Below are positions 16,591 through 25,493 of a stretch of 36,645 bases of DNA, in pieces (within the stretch, counting starts at the first letter, position 1; each line of letters opens with the position of its first letter). The position numbers and the translations under genes are program-made. Origin of the DNA: Pirellula staleyi DSM 6068 (GTDB lineage Bacteria; Planctomycetota; Planctomycetia; Pirellulales; Pirellulaceae); assembly GCA_945870455.1 (NCBI GenBank), contig CAMBSL010000029.1, positions 1 through 36,645 on the forward strand, given 5' to 3'. The notes under the pieces were generated by a model. The model made no database searches and was not told where the DNA came from. It worked only from the letters and a program-made list of their open reading frames with translations.

Positions 16591-18285
16591 TCACCCAGGA
16601 ATAGTTCGCACGCGATCCTCGTGCCCATTCGAAAGATTGGGCTTGATTGGTAGCACTAGTTCGAAGATGGTTCCTGAGCCTACCTCGGAGCGCAATTCGA
16701 TCGTCCCGCCATGCTCTTTGGCGATCTTCAAACTGACAGGCAATCCCAGGCCTGTGCCTCGGTTTCCTTTGTTGGACTCGAACATTGAGAAGATCCGATT
16801 CAAATCGTTTTCTGCAATCCCGATTCCATTGTCCCGCACTTCGACGCGTATCTGATCCGAGGTGGTGGTCAAACCAATTTCAACGATTCCGTCGGATTTG
16901 TCGGTACATGCATCGATGGCATTTCCGATCAGATTGAGGATCGCGCGATGGATCGCTTCTCCATCCAACATTAGTTCTAGAAACGTTGCAGGTCGTTGCC
17001 AGTTCAGAGACACCGATCTGTCTTTGGCGTGGGTGGCCGAAATTTCAACCACTTCGTCGATGATCGTCCGTAAATCGACCGCTGCACGATTGGGTTTTCG
17101 GTCTTTACTCATGGTCAACATATCCATCACGAACGTTTCAATACGTTCTTGATTGCGTTCGCAGATACGCCATCCGTTTTTAACGACAGCCAAATCGTTG
17201 GTTTTTATGCCCTGATCGATGAGATAGCCCCCACCGCGCAGCCCCTGCACAATGTTCTTGATATGATGCGAGAGGGTTGCGATGGTCTGCCCCATTGCAG
17301 CCAAACGTTCTGCCTGAACCATGCTTTGATAGTAGTTTGTGTCTTCGATAGCGAGTGCCGCTTGGTGGCCGATGGCGACGAGCATCTTGAGGTGTTCTTC
17401 GTTAAAGATGCGTTCGGAGGTCAGTGCATGTTTGCCGGCTGAGATGCTCGTATCGATATAGATGACGCCGACGTTACCATATCGGCCTTTCATAGGAACA
17501 CAAATGGCTTCGCGAATGCCACCTGCCGAGATACTTGCGCTGCTGTTCCATCGGTCGTCATCACAGGCGTCGCTCGTGAGTACCCCTTCTTCTTTTTTGC
17601 ATACATATTCCAAAATCGTTTTGCTGATACTCATCCGGGCGGAAGGCTGGTTGGCGACACGATTGCGTCGACAACTGGGACGAAGCTCCCCGCTTTCCAA
17701 ATCGGTTAACATGATGCAACCGCGATCGCACCGGACCCACTGGAAGATCAAATCCAAAATTTGGTGCAACAATTGATCGATGTCGAGCGTACGGCTGACG
17801 GCAAGGGCCGTTCGATACATGATTTCCCAATGGCTTTTTGCTTGCGAAGAAGCTTGTTTAGATTGTACTTTTGCTGTCCAGTCGTTCGTTTCCTCCAGCA
17901 ACTGTTGTTCGATATCGACTCGCCCAACAATTTGAGACGATTCGTTGTTTTGGTTGTGAACAATATCGACATCGTCGTCCTCTGGACCGAAGGGGCGAAA
18001 CGCTATCCGAAACAGCATCAGCTGCCTGCCAATTTGGACCCGATCACCGACGGCAAGCAGGTGCTGATCGATACGCTTTCCATTCACAAACGTTCCGTTG
18101 CTACTGTCCAGGTCGCGCAAAAAGAACTTTCCGTCGAGATATTCGACCTCGGCATGAACGCGGGAAGTCTCCGAGTCATCAAGATGAATTTCGCAGTGAT
18201 TGTCCCGACCAATTTTCTGATTGGTTTTTCGGACCAAGTAATGGGTGCCAACACCGGCACCTCGAACGACATACAGTGACGCCAT
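16591..18285 (-). CDS. FHA-GAF sensor histidine kinase
   Basis: The 564-residue cytoplasmic protein starts at the ATG complementary to 18283-18285. Residues 1-95 are an FHA domain with the phosphothreonine-binding residues in place (KIGRDNHCEIHLDD, SRVHAEV, SSNGTFVNGKRI). A GAF domain follows at about 150-310 (ALAVSRTLDIDQLLHQILDLI, GVIYIDT). The dimerisation/phosphoacceptor helix has LSHHIKNIVQGLRGG near residue 335, and the ATPase domain has N-box LIGNAIDAC, DNGIGI and GTGLGLPVSLKIAKEHGG. No membrane segment is seen, so it senses a cytoplasmic signal, perhaps a phosphorylated partner through FHA. No response regulator is adjacent. The nearest, at 26488-27858, is an NtrC-type protein, a class to which such kinases may signal; that link is inference. 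Confidence 0.92.
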   Translation of the reverse strand: MASLYVVRGAGVGTHYLVRKTNQKIGRDNHCEIHLDDSETSRVHAEVEYLDGKFFLRDLDSSNGTFVNGKRIDQHLLAVGDRVQIGRQLMLFRIAFRPFGPEDDDVDIVHNQNNESSQIVGRVDIEQQLLEETNDWTAKVQSKQASSQAKSHWEIMYRTALAVSRTLDIDQLLHQILDLIFQWVRCDRGCIMLTDLESGELRPSCRRNRVANQPSARMSISKTILEYVCKKEEGVLTSDACDDDRWNSSASISAGGIREAICVPMKGRYGNVGVIYIDTSISAGKHALTSERIFNEEHLKMLVAIGHQAALAIEDTNYYQSMVQAERLAAMGQTIATLSHHIKNIVQGLRGGGYLIDQGIKTNDLAVVKNGWRICERNQERIETFVMDMLTMSKDRKPNRAAVDLRTIIDEVVEISATHAKDRSVSLNWQRPATFLELMLDGEAIHRAILNLIGNAIDACTDKSDGIVEIGLTTTSDQIRVEVRDNGIGIAENDLNRIFSMFESNKGNRGTGLGLPVSLKIAKEHGGTIELRSEVGSGTIFELVLPIKPNLSNGHEDRVRTIPG

Positions 18286-18631
18286 GGATCAGGCTAGATT
18301 CGTGCAACGAGTTAAAACGTGGGGGGAACAGAAAATGATAACATACCCACAACCTAGCTCGCCATAGATTAGGCTTCTTTCGATGGCCCATCGGCAGTGA
18401 TTTAGTGCAAAGTCGCAAAATTGTGGCCTGCGTGACCTAACGTGTCCCGAGGCCCGGCGATACTTCGTTTGTCAAGCTGACGAGCCACAACATCCATGCT
18501 TGACTCTCCTGAATGCGGCCCAACCAGTTGCTTGTTTCATCCCTCAAGGAACAGGCAACTGGTGGGCATATTTCAAAAAATGTATGCAGTATATCCCGTT
18601 CCAACCATTCTCAATCAAGGAAGATTTTACC
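18286..18631. other. Divergent intergenic region between kinase and small gene
   Basis: The 346 bases separate the divergently transcribed kinase gene and the small gene at 18632, so promoters for both are expected. The hairpin at 18523-18563 and an AAGGAAG ribosome site at 18617-18623 are visible. A reading frame open from 18500 is continuous with the small gene but lacks coding character, and is better read as untranslated leader. No other gene or repeat was seen. Confidence 0.5.
18523..18563 (+). promoter_or_regulatory. 12-bp stem hairpin in the leader of the 18632 gene
   Basis: The arms accagttgcttg (18523-18534) and caggcaactggt (18552-18563) pair at eleven positions plus one G-T wobble, around a 17-base loop that contains CAAGGAA. 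It lies 69 bases upstream of the ATG at 18632. It could be an mRNA-stabilising or regulatory leader hairpin, or a terminator/attenuator, but no U-run follows directly. Function is unproven. Confidence 0.5.
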
Positions 18632-18937
18632 ATGGCTAAATTCTACGTACAAAGCGGCACACTCCGAGCCATCATCGATAGCGCTGACGCCGAACGAGCA
18701 GCACTTTGGGCGGTTCATACCGCCATGGAGCAAGTGATTCCATTGGATTCGGCCGACGAAGTGTTTGTGCAAGGCAATGGCCCAAATAACATGATCGCAC
18801 TCGCCGAAACGATTCAACTCAGCGAAGTTGGCTTTGATCGCGGTGATTGTTTGCAGATTGATACGTTCGAAGCGTTTCAGCATTGGAACCAACTCATTCG
18901 AGCAGTGGAAAAGCTGCAACGTATTTTCCCCAGTTGA
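18632..18937 (+). CDS. Conserved-looking small protein, unknown function
   Basis: The 101-residue protein begins at an ATG preceded by AAGGAAG with eight-base spacing, which decides the start over the TTG- or ATG-led extensions upstream. It is soluble and of mixed alpha/beta character: MAKFYVQSGTLRAIIDSADA looks like a strand-turn-strand, followed by a helix (ERAALWAVHTAME), then DEVFVQGNG and a helical end (FQHWNQLIRAVEKLQRIF). There is no signal peptide, Cys pair or known catalytic motif. I do not recognise the family. The strong ribosome site and the long leader with a hairpin suggest a well-translated, possibly regulated product. Confidence 0.75.
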   Translation: MAKFYVQSGTLRAIIDSADAERAALWAVHTAMEQVIPLDSADEVFVQGNGPNNMIALAETIQLSEVGFDRGDCLQIDTFEAFQHWNQLIRAVEKLQRIFPS

Positions 18938-19129
18938 ACCAAACCATTAATAACTTCGTTTCGACTATTCCGAATAATGGTTATGAACCCTACGATTGGG
19001 GTGTCCCTGCACCGCAAAGCGGGAATAGCTTTCCAAGGAAAAAAAGTATTTGCTTGCGGAGAACTCGCTTTCCGTTGTAGGATTAGATCTGAGCGAGGAT
19101 ACGGCTGATATCGCCCCAGGCGTTTCCTG

Positions 19130-19162
19130 CCTCTTCGAATGCTTTTTTCCTCTTCGAATGCT
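19130..19162. repeat. 19-bp-period direct repeat upstream of the small zinc-motif gene
   Basis: The sequence cctcttcgaatgctttttt (19130-19148) is followed by cctcttcgaatgct (19149-19162), with 14 identical bases at a 19-base period. It sits 30 bases before the GTG start at 19192 and so lies in the leader of that gene. Confidence 0.8.
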
Positions 19163-19191
19163 GTTACGCAACCAAAAGGGAGCCAAGAATC

Positions 19192-19497
19192 GTGATCCAC
19201 TATTCCTGTGATCGATGCAAGCGAGAAATCGACACGAGCACTGATCTTCGCTACACGGTGACGATCGAAATCGAAGCTGCTCTGGATGGCCCTGAGCACG
19301 AGCTTGTTGACGACCCAGACCATCTCGACGAAATCCAAGATATGTTGGACTCTGCTGACGACCTTTGTAGTTCTGTCTTCGATGACGATGTTTACCAACG
19401 CAAACAGTTTGATCTTTGTAAGGATTGCTTTCGCAACTACATAAAGAACCCACTTTCACGCGAATCGACCACGCCGCTCGGATTTAGCAAGAATTAG
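19192..19497 (+). CDS. Small acidic protein with two CxxC motifs, unknown function
   Basis: The frame starts at GTG 19192, with AAAAGGGAG about 8-16 bases upstream as a good ribosome site. The 101-residue product begins MIHYSCDRCKREID, with Cys6 and Cys9, and later has LCKDCFRNYI with Cys75 and Cys78, so the two pairs could form one zinc ribbon. Between them is a strongly acidic segment (GPEHELVDDPDHLDEIQDML, then SADDLCSSVFDDDVY). There is no membrane segment or signal. I recognise no named family. The preceding 250 bases hold a tandem repeat, and the gene is followed by the long secreted fusion protein 160 bases on. Confidence 0.78.
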   Translation: MIHYSCDRCKREIDTSTDLRYTVTIEIEAALDGPEHELVDDPDHLDEIQDMLDSADDLCSSVFDDDVYQRKQFDLCKDCFRNYIKNPLSRESTTPLGFSKN

Positions 19498-19592
19498 GTA
19501 TTGCACTAGTTTTAGTTCAAGCTTTACTAAGACATCCGTAGAATCGCGTTGGAGGCCTTGCGATTCCGTTCACCACGCGTACGGGGACACGA

Positions 19593-19648
19593 TTGGTTCA
19601 AGCAGGCCGATTGAGTTCAAGCAGGCCGATTGAGTTCAAGCAGGCCGA
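19593..19648. repeat. Three tandem 19-bp units before the giant fusion gene
   Basis: The unit ttgagttcaagcaggccga occurs exactly at 19611-19629 and 19630-19648, with an 18-base variant (ttggttcaagcaggccga) at 19593-19610. The array ends ten bases before the ATG at 19659. Because 19 is not a multiple of three, the array is more sensibly untranslated than part of a TTG-started frame. Confidence 0.9.
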
Positions 19649-19658
19649 GGACGCGAAA

Positions 19659-22600
19659 ATGGAAAGACACTTCTTGCTGAACCAACATCGAATGCATCTT
19701 AATCGTCGTCAGAATCGGGCGAATCAGAATCGGGCGAATCAGAATCGGGCGAACGGGTGCTACTTACTCAACGTTTTCATCGCAGCGACAGCCTTTTGCT
19801 TCTCGCAAAACACCTTCGCTACCGAATTCGAAACCACTTTTCTCAAAAAGTTTCGAGCCGGCGCCGTCACCGTAGATATTACGCCGACCAGCGAACGGTC
19901 GATTGTTGCGGGCGGGTTTCTCGAAGCACAGGCCTCCAAGATCCATGATCGCTTGTTCGTCCGCAGTATTGTTCTCGATGATGGCTCTACCACTATTGCG
20001 CTGACCGTGGTCGACACTTGCATGATGACACAAGCGTTGATAGACGACGCCAAGCAGCGAGCGAGCAAGCAGTGTGGAATCCCCGTCGACAAGATGATGG
20101 TTTCTGCAACTCACACCCATTCGGCACCCTCTGCCATGGCCTGTTTGGGAACACGACTCGACACGGGGTATGCCGAGTGGTTGCCTGGCGAAATTGCGGA
20201 AGCCATCGTGGCCGCTCATGCCAAGCTTGAACCAGCTCGCATCGGATGGGGATCCATCGATGATTGGGAACACACACACAACCGGCGGTGGATCCGCAAA
20301 CCCGAAAACAAGGTAGTCGATCCGTTTGGCCAAGCGACCGGCCTAGCTCATATGCATCCCGGCTATCAAAGCAAAGACGTGATCGGTCCATCTGGGCCCG
20401 TCGATCCTGAACTTTCCATTGTCTCGCTACAAAGCGTCGATGGACGTCCGATCGCAGTCTTAGCGAATTACTCGCAACACTATTTTGGCGCGCAGGCCAT
20501 CTCGTCGGACTATTACGGATTGTTTTGTAAACACATTGCGAGATTGCTTAACGAACCGGGAGAGGGAAACGGCCCATTCGTTTGCGTTATGTCTCAAGGC
20601 ACAAGCGGTGATCTGATGTGGATGGACTACGGTTCCCCTGCAAAGTCGTTGACAATCGATGCGTATGCCGAATCGGTTGCGCGTTATGCTGAACAAGCCC
20701 TCGATGCCATGCAATACCATGACTTCGCCCCCCTCGCCATGGTCGAAAAGAACCTTGCGTTGAAATACCGAGTCCCCGATGAAGACCGTCTCGCCTGGGC
20801 CAGACCCATCGCCTCTCACATTGAGAACGGGCTCGCAAAAAATGTTCAAGAGGTTTATGCAAACGAGGCTCTCATTCTGCACGAACGTCAATCGACCAAA
20901 CTCAAACTTCAAGCCATTCAAATTGGCGACTTGACGATTGCAACGCTGCCAAACGAAGTCTACGCACTGACGGGCCTGAAGCTAAAAGGCCGCTCCCCAT
21001 CGCCTTCGAGTTTCAATATCGAACTTGCGAATGGAGCCGAAGGATACATCCCTCCACCCGAACAGCATGCATTGGGTGGCTACACGACTTGGCCCGCTCG
21101 AACCGCCGGACTTGAAGTCGCCGCTGAACCACAAATTGTGAGCGCTCTTGTCGATGCGCTCGAAGAAGCTACCGGAAAAAAGCAGCGAACCATGAACGAG
21201 GAACATGGTCCTTATGCATTAGCCATTCTGCAAGCCAAGCCAAGTTCCTATTGGCGACTAAACGATGCCGACGGTTTTTCTGCACGCAATGCAGTCTCAA
21301 GCGGTAAGCCAGCGAGGCTCAGTCCTGGATTCGCATGGTATCTACCTGGTGTTGGAAGCGGAACTGGGATCGGCTCGCATGAGGAACTAACCCCATCTTC
21401 GTTTTCTGGCGTCAATCAAATCAATCGCGCTGTTCATATGGCCGGTGGCGAATTGATGTGCGAATTAGAGACGGTTGGCAATTCTTATTCGGTTGCCTTT
21501 TGGTTCTGGCTAGGGGAACGCAGTGGAGCAAGCGATCGAGGTGGAACTTTGTTTCTCGGACCAGCCTCCGAGAAATTGGTTGCGAGACAATCGAAGGACC
21601 ATTTATTCCAACTTGATCTCAATGGAATAACCTCTGCAGATAAATGGCCTGCCGACTTATGGCACTTTGTAACCTTGGTTCGGGACGGAGGATTTTCCAA
21701 GCTCTATTTGGACGGCGTGACTGAGCCCGTCGCCCAAACTCGCATCTCACCAATCGATATCACAAGAAAAATAGGTTTTGGGAGCGGCTTGCAAGGAAAG
21801 CTCGATGAAATTGCTGTCTTCGATCATGCTCTTTCGTCGACGGAGATAACCTCGCTGTGGAAAGTCTCGGGCATCGAACAGCAACGAGAACGCGACACAG
21901 CTCAACGCAAGCGACACAATGAGGACGCGAGTGCAAAATCGAAAACTCCCGTATTTCCGAACAACTACCTCCAAGCGATTGCCGACCTCAAACCGGTCGT
22001 TCTTGAATCCTTGGCAGCTTCTCCAGTTGGCATGACAAATTCGGGAGCCGTTACCTTTCAAGCGGACTCGTACGCGGCTTTCCGCTCAGGACGTATCGCA
22101 TTTTCGTCTGAACAGCTTGGTAGCACCTATAGCGTCTCGCTTTGGTTTCTCAATCAATTGCCCAATGAGGCGAGACCCGTCACGGCGTATCTTTTCTCAC
22201 GAGGGCCCGACACGGATGAGAAAGCCCCCGGCGATCACATCGGTATCGGCGGAACCTATCAATCGGCATTGACGGCCAAGCTCATTTTATTCAATGGGAA
22301 CGCTCGAAACCAAACGGTATCCGGACGCACCACAATTCCTCCGCAAACTTGGAATCACTTCGTCGCCATTCGAAACAAGAGTCATGTTCGTGTGTTTCTC
22401 AACGGTGAACCCACGCCTGAATTGGATGCAGGAATCGAAGACACAACGGGTGGAAGTCGCGAGTTCTTCTTGGGGGCTAGAAGTGATCAATTTGCACCCT
22501 TGCAAGGGCAACTCGCTTATTTTGCTTTGTTCGATCGCGAATTGTCCAACGATGAAGCCAAACTTCTGCACACAGCGTCCGGTCAAAAGACGGGAACTCC

Positions 22601-25493
22601 AAAAGCTCCGCCGATTCAACAGACTAATCCTGCTAGCAAGCCGCTCTCTCCCGAAAAATCGCTTGGTAAAATTCATGTCCCGCCTGGCTTTCGCGTCGAG
22701 TTGGCCGCGTCCGAGCCACAGGTAATCGATCCGGTGGCTTTCGATTGGGATGCGTCAGGCCGCTTGTGGGTGGTCGAAATGTCCGACTACCCACTTGGAA
22801 TGGATGGTCAAGGAAAACCTGGCGGTAGAGTCCGAATCTTAGAAGACCGCGATGGAGACGGGCGATATGAACAAAGCACGCTCTTTGCGGATGGACTTAA
22901 TTTCCCCAATGGCATTCTGACTTGGCGAGATGGAGTTCTCATCACTGCGGCTCCACAAATCCTGTTTCTTCGTGACACAGACGGCGATGGCAAGGCCGAT
23001 ACCAGTGAAGTCTTGTTCGAAGGATTTAACGAGGGGAATCAACAACTGAGGATGAACGGCCTGCGTTGGGGGCTCGACAACTGGGTCTACTGTGCAAACG
23101 GAGGGCACCATGCCAATCATGGACTTGGCACGAAAGTTTCTTCCCGTCGCAATGGTCAGTCTTATGAAATAGGGAGTCGTGATTTTCGAATTGAGCCAGA
23201 TACGGGTGCGTTGGTCGTCGAGTCTGGGCCTTCGCAATTCGGACGCAACCGAGACGCTTGGGGACATTGGTTTGGAACTCAGAACGCAAAGCCGCTATGG
23301 AACTATGTGATTGCGGATCGCTATTTGGCACGCAATCCCTTTGTGCCTGCACCGAGCCCGATCCAATTTGTCTTGCCACCGAACAGTCCCGAGGTTTTTC
23401 CGGCCAGTCGACCCGAAAAACGCTTCCACAGTTTTCAAGAAGCTGGCCACTTTACTTCCGCATGCGGCGGTATGGTCTACGGTGATCAGCGCTTGTTTGG
23501 AGAAGATGGCAAACTGCATGCCTTTACTTGCGAGCCGTTTCACAATCTCGTTCAGCACAACGTGGTTATCGACAGTGGAGTCAGCTTCACTTCGACTCGA
23601 CCTACCGGCGAAGGACGCTTTGATTTCTTTGCAAGTGAAGACCGTTGGTGCCGTCCTGTCATGGTGCGTACAGGTCCAGACGGAGCACTTTGGGTCGCCG
23701 ATATGTATCGCTACATGATTGAGCATCCACAATGGTTGCCGCCCGAAGGCAAACAAGAACTGTTGCCCCATTACCGGCTAGGTGACGATCGAGGCAGAAT
23801 CTATCGCGTCGTCCGCAGCGATGCAAAAACCAGCTCGCCATGGAACCTAACGTCGAGCAAGACGGAGTCGCTCGTCGCAGCCTTGGATACATCAAACGAT
23901 TGGCAACGCGACAAAGCCCAACAGTTGTTGGTATGGGCAAAAGACAGCTCGGCCATCCAATTGCTCGAAGAACTTGTTCGGACTTGCCAGCGGCCACAAA
24001 CGCGGCTTCAAGCCTTGGCAACACTGGATGGCCTTGGCGGACTGTCAACGGCGATGATCGTAGCGGGTCTACAGGACACGCATCCGCGAGTCCGCGAAAA
24101 TGCCCTATTGTTGGCGGAACGTCATCGGGATGATGAAGTTGTATTAGCCGCGGGCAAGCTAACGCGTGATCCTGATGACAAAGTCTGCTTGCAACTTGCC
24201 CTGACGCTCGGCGAATGGCCCGATGAACGTGCAGGATCCGCATTGGTCGAACTCGCTCAACGCTACTATGAGGAACCATTCATCCAATCCGCGATCATGA
24301 GTTCTGCATTGACGCATGCCAAAGAATTTGCGGCTGGAATGGCCAAATCCAAAGCGGTCGTTATGTCTGCATTCCGCGAGCCGATCGTTCGCCAATCTGT
24401 CGGGCGCAAGGATTACACCGTGATCCGCCTTTTGTTGGCCGACGCTTTGTCCAACGAAGACCCAGATCGCGTGGTTAAACTCGATGAACTACTGCATACG
24501 CTCCAGCAAATCGGCACCGATATTGACGAACTTTCATCCGTAACCGAACAAAACGGGTTCTCGGCGGAAAGGAAGCAAGTGGACGAGATTATGGCGGCGA
24601 TGGTTGAGGCTTCCAAAAACGAACGATTGGAGTTAGCGACAAGAATTGCCTCGGCCCAACTCTTATGCCGCACCAACAAACATCGAGAATTGGGAGTCAA
24701 GATCCTATCTCAATGGCTTACTCCACAGATCGCTCCGGATTCCCAACATCGCATTTTGCAAACGTTCGCTCAATGCGGTCACGAAAGCATTCCTGATGTT
24801 CTGACAACGGTTTGGCCAGAGTTTTCACCCGAACTTCGCATCCTCGCGGTTGACGTTTGGTTGTCCAGAGCAGCCTGGACGAATGATTTGCTCAATCGAA
24901 TCGAAAACGGGCAAATCAATTTCGGTAGTCTTGATTTATCGCAGAAGGACCGACTGATCCGGTATCCCAACGGCTCAATTGCCGAACGTTCGAAGCTTTT
25001 ATTGCAAGATGCAAGGATGTCGACGCGCAAGCAAATCGTGGATCGTTATCGGGGTGCACTCGAAAGAAAAGGGGACATTGCGAGTGGCAACCTGGTATAT
25101 CTTCGCGCTTGCTCCAGTTGCCACCGCCGGGAGACAGCCGGATATGAAGTTGGTCCCAACCTTGCGACCGTCGTGAATCACTCCAGCGAGAAACTCCTGA
25201 TCAACATCTTAGATCCGAACGCGGATATTCAGCCTGGCTATCAAGCCTACAACGTTTTATTGGAGAGCGATGAAGTACTTTCTGGGCTTCTGACTGGAGA
25301 AACAGCCAACAGCATCACTGTCAAACAAGCCAACGGGGCGACGCGAACGATTTCGCGACTAGAGATCGAAAAACTTCGCAATTCAAACTTGTCATTCATG
25401 CCCGAAGGCATGGAAGCCGTTCTTTCGCAAAAGGATGTCGCAGACCTGATCGCGTTTCTTCAAAACCCCATTCCGACAAATCAACTCCCATGA
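19659..25493 (+). CDS. Giant secreted fusion: ceramidase-like - two LamG - PVC dehydrogenase - HEAT-like - cytochrome c
   Basis: The ATG at 19659 gives 1944 residues with a late signal segment (CYLLNVFIAATAFCFSQNTFA). Residues about 55-520 resemble neutral ceramidase: zinc ligands His152 or His154 in SATHTHSAPS, His274 in YSQHYFG, a LPNEVY glutamate and a GYIPPPEQ tyrosine. The usual nucleophile Ser after QxxxGD is Met320 (QGTSGDLMW). Two LamG/concanavalin-like domains lie at about 515-740 and 765-975. A PVC-type beta-propeller dehydrogenase (VPPGFRVELAASEP, EDRDGDGR, RDTDGDGKAD) spans about 1000-1385. HEAT-like helices cover about 1400-1775. The heme site CSSCH is at 1818-1822, with a TIGR02603-like tail. 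It likely oxidises a sugar or lipid-linked substrate at the cell surface, passing electrons to the heme. The esterase gene overlaps it by four bases. Confidence 0.88.
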   Translation: MERHFLLNQHRMHLNRRQNRANQNRANQNRANGCYLLNVFIAATAFCFSQNTFATEFETTFLKKFRAGAVTVDITPTSERSIVAGGFLEAQASKIHDRLFVRSIVLDDGSTTIALTVVDTCMMTQALIDDAKQRASKQCGIPVDKMMVSATHTHSAPSAMACLGTRLDTGYAEWLPGEIAEAIVAAHAKLEPARIGWGSIDDWEHTHNRRWIRKPENKVVDPFGQATGLAHMHPGYQSKDVIGPSGPVDPELSIVSLQSVDGRPIAVLANYSQHYFGAQAISSDYYGLFCKHIARLLNEPGEGNGPFVCVMSQGTSGDLMWMDYGSPAKSLTIDAYAESVARYAEQALDAMQYHDFAPLAMVEKNLALKYRVPDEDRLAWARPIASHIENGLAKNVQEVYANEALILHERQSTKLKLQAIQIGDLTIATLPNEVYALTGLKLKGRSPSPSSFNIELANGAEGYIPPPEQHALGGYTTWPARTAGLEVAAEPQIVSALVDALEEATGKKQRTMNEEHGPYALAILQAKPSSYWRLNDADGFSARNAVSSGKPARLSPGFAWYLPGVGSGTGIGSHEELTPSSFSGVNQINRAVHMAGGELMCELETVGNSYSVAFWFWLGERSGASDRGGTLFLGPASEKLVARQSKDHLFQLDLNGITSADKWPADLWHFVTLVRDGGFSKLYLDGVTEPVAQTRISPIDITRKIGFGSGLQGKLDEIAVFDHALSSTEITSLWKVSGIEQQRERDTAQRKRHNEDASAKSKTPVFPNNYLQAIADLKPVVLESLAASPVGMTNSGAVTFQADSYAAFRSGRIAFSSEQLGSTYSVSLWFLNQLPNEARPVTAYLFSRGPDTDEKAPGDHIGIGGTYQSALTAKLILFNGNARNQTVSGRTTIPPQTWNHFVAIRNKSHVRVFLNGEPTPELDAGIEDTTGGSREFFLGARSDQFAPLQGQLAYFALFDRELSNDEAKLLHTASGQKTGTPKAPPIQQTNPASKPLSPEKSLGKIHVPPGFRVELAASEPQVIDPVAFDWDASGRLWVVEMSDYPLGMDGQGKPGGRVRILEDRDGDGRYEQSTLFADGLNFPNGILTWRDGVLITAAPQILFLRDTDGDGKADTSEVLFEGFNEGNQQLRMNGLRWGLDNWVYCANGGHHANHGLGTKVSSRRNGQSYEIGSRDFRIEPDTGALVVESGPSQFGRNRDAWGHWFGTQNAKPLWNYVIADRYLARNPFVPAPSPIQFVLPPNSPEVFPASRPEKRFHSFQEAGHFTSACGGMVYGDQRLFGEDGKLHAFTCEPFHNLVQHNVVIDSGVSFTSTRPTGEGRFDFFASEDRWCRPVMVRTGPDGALWVADMYRYMIEHPQWLPPEGKQELLPHYRLGDDRGRIYRVVRSDAKTSSPWNLTSSKTESLVAALDTSNDWQRDKAQQLLVWAKDSSAIQLLEELVRTCQRPQTRLQALATLDGLGGLSTAMIVAGLQDTHPRVRENALLLAERHRDDEVVLAAGKLTRDPDDKVCLQLALTLGEWPDERAGSALVELAQRYYEEPFIQSAIMSSALTHAKEFAAGMAKSKAVVMSAFREPIVRQSVGRKDYTVIRLLLADALSNEDPDRVVKLDELLHTLQQIGTDIDELSSVTEQNGFSAERKQVDEIMAAMVEASKNERLELATRIASAQLLCRTNKHRELGVKILSQWLTPQIAPDSQHRILQTFAQCGHESIPDVLTTVWPEFSPELRILAVDVWLSRAAWTNDLLNRIENGQINFGSLDLSQKDRLIRYPNGSIAERSKLLLQDARMSTRKQIVDRYRGALERKGDIASGNLVYLRACSSCHRRETAGYEVGPNLATVVNHSSEKLLINILDPNADIQPGYQAYNVLLESDEVLSGLLTGETANSITVKQANGATRTISRLEIEKLRNSNLSFMPEGMEAVLSQKDVADLIAFLQNPIPTNQLP
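19711..19754 (+). repeat. 15-bp tandem repeat coding for QNRAN units
   Basis: The unit agaatcgggcgaatc occurs at 19711-19725 and 19726-19740, with a third copy at 19741-19754 ending in ac rather than atc. It encodes three QNRAN units just before the hydrophobic part of the signal peptide. The unit length keeps the frame, and it adds positive charge to the n-region. Confidence 0.9.

Noticed and set aside
18500-18631. In-frame upstream extension of the 18632 gene
   Set aside because: The extension crosses a stable hairpin, has no coding character, and the ATG at 18632 has a strong ribosome site.
19593-19658. TTG start for the giant fusion at 19593
   Set aside because: The segment is a 19-bp tandem array whose period breaks the frame between copies, and ATG 19659 is a more natural start before the signal peptide.
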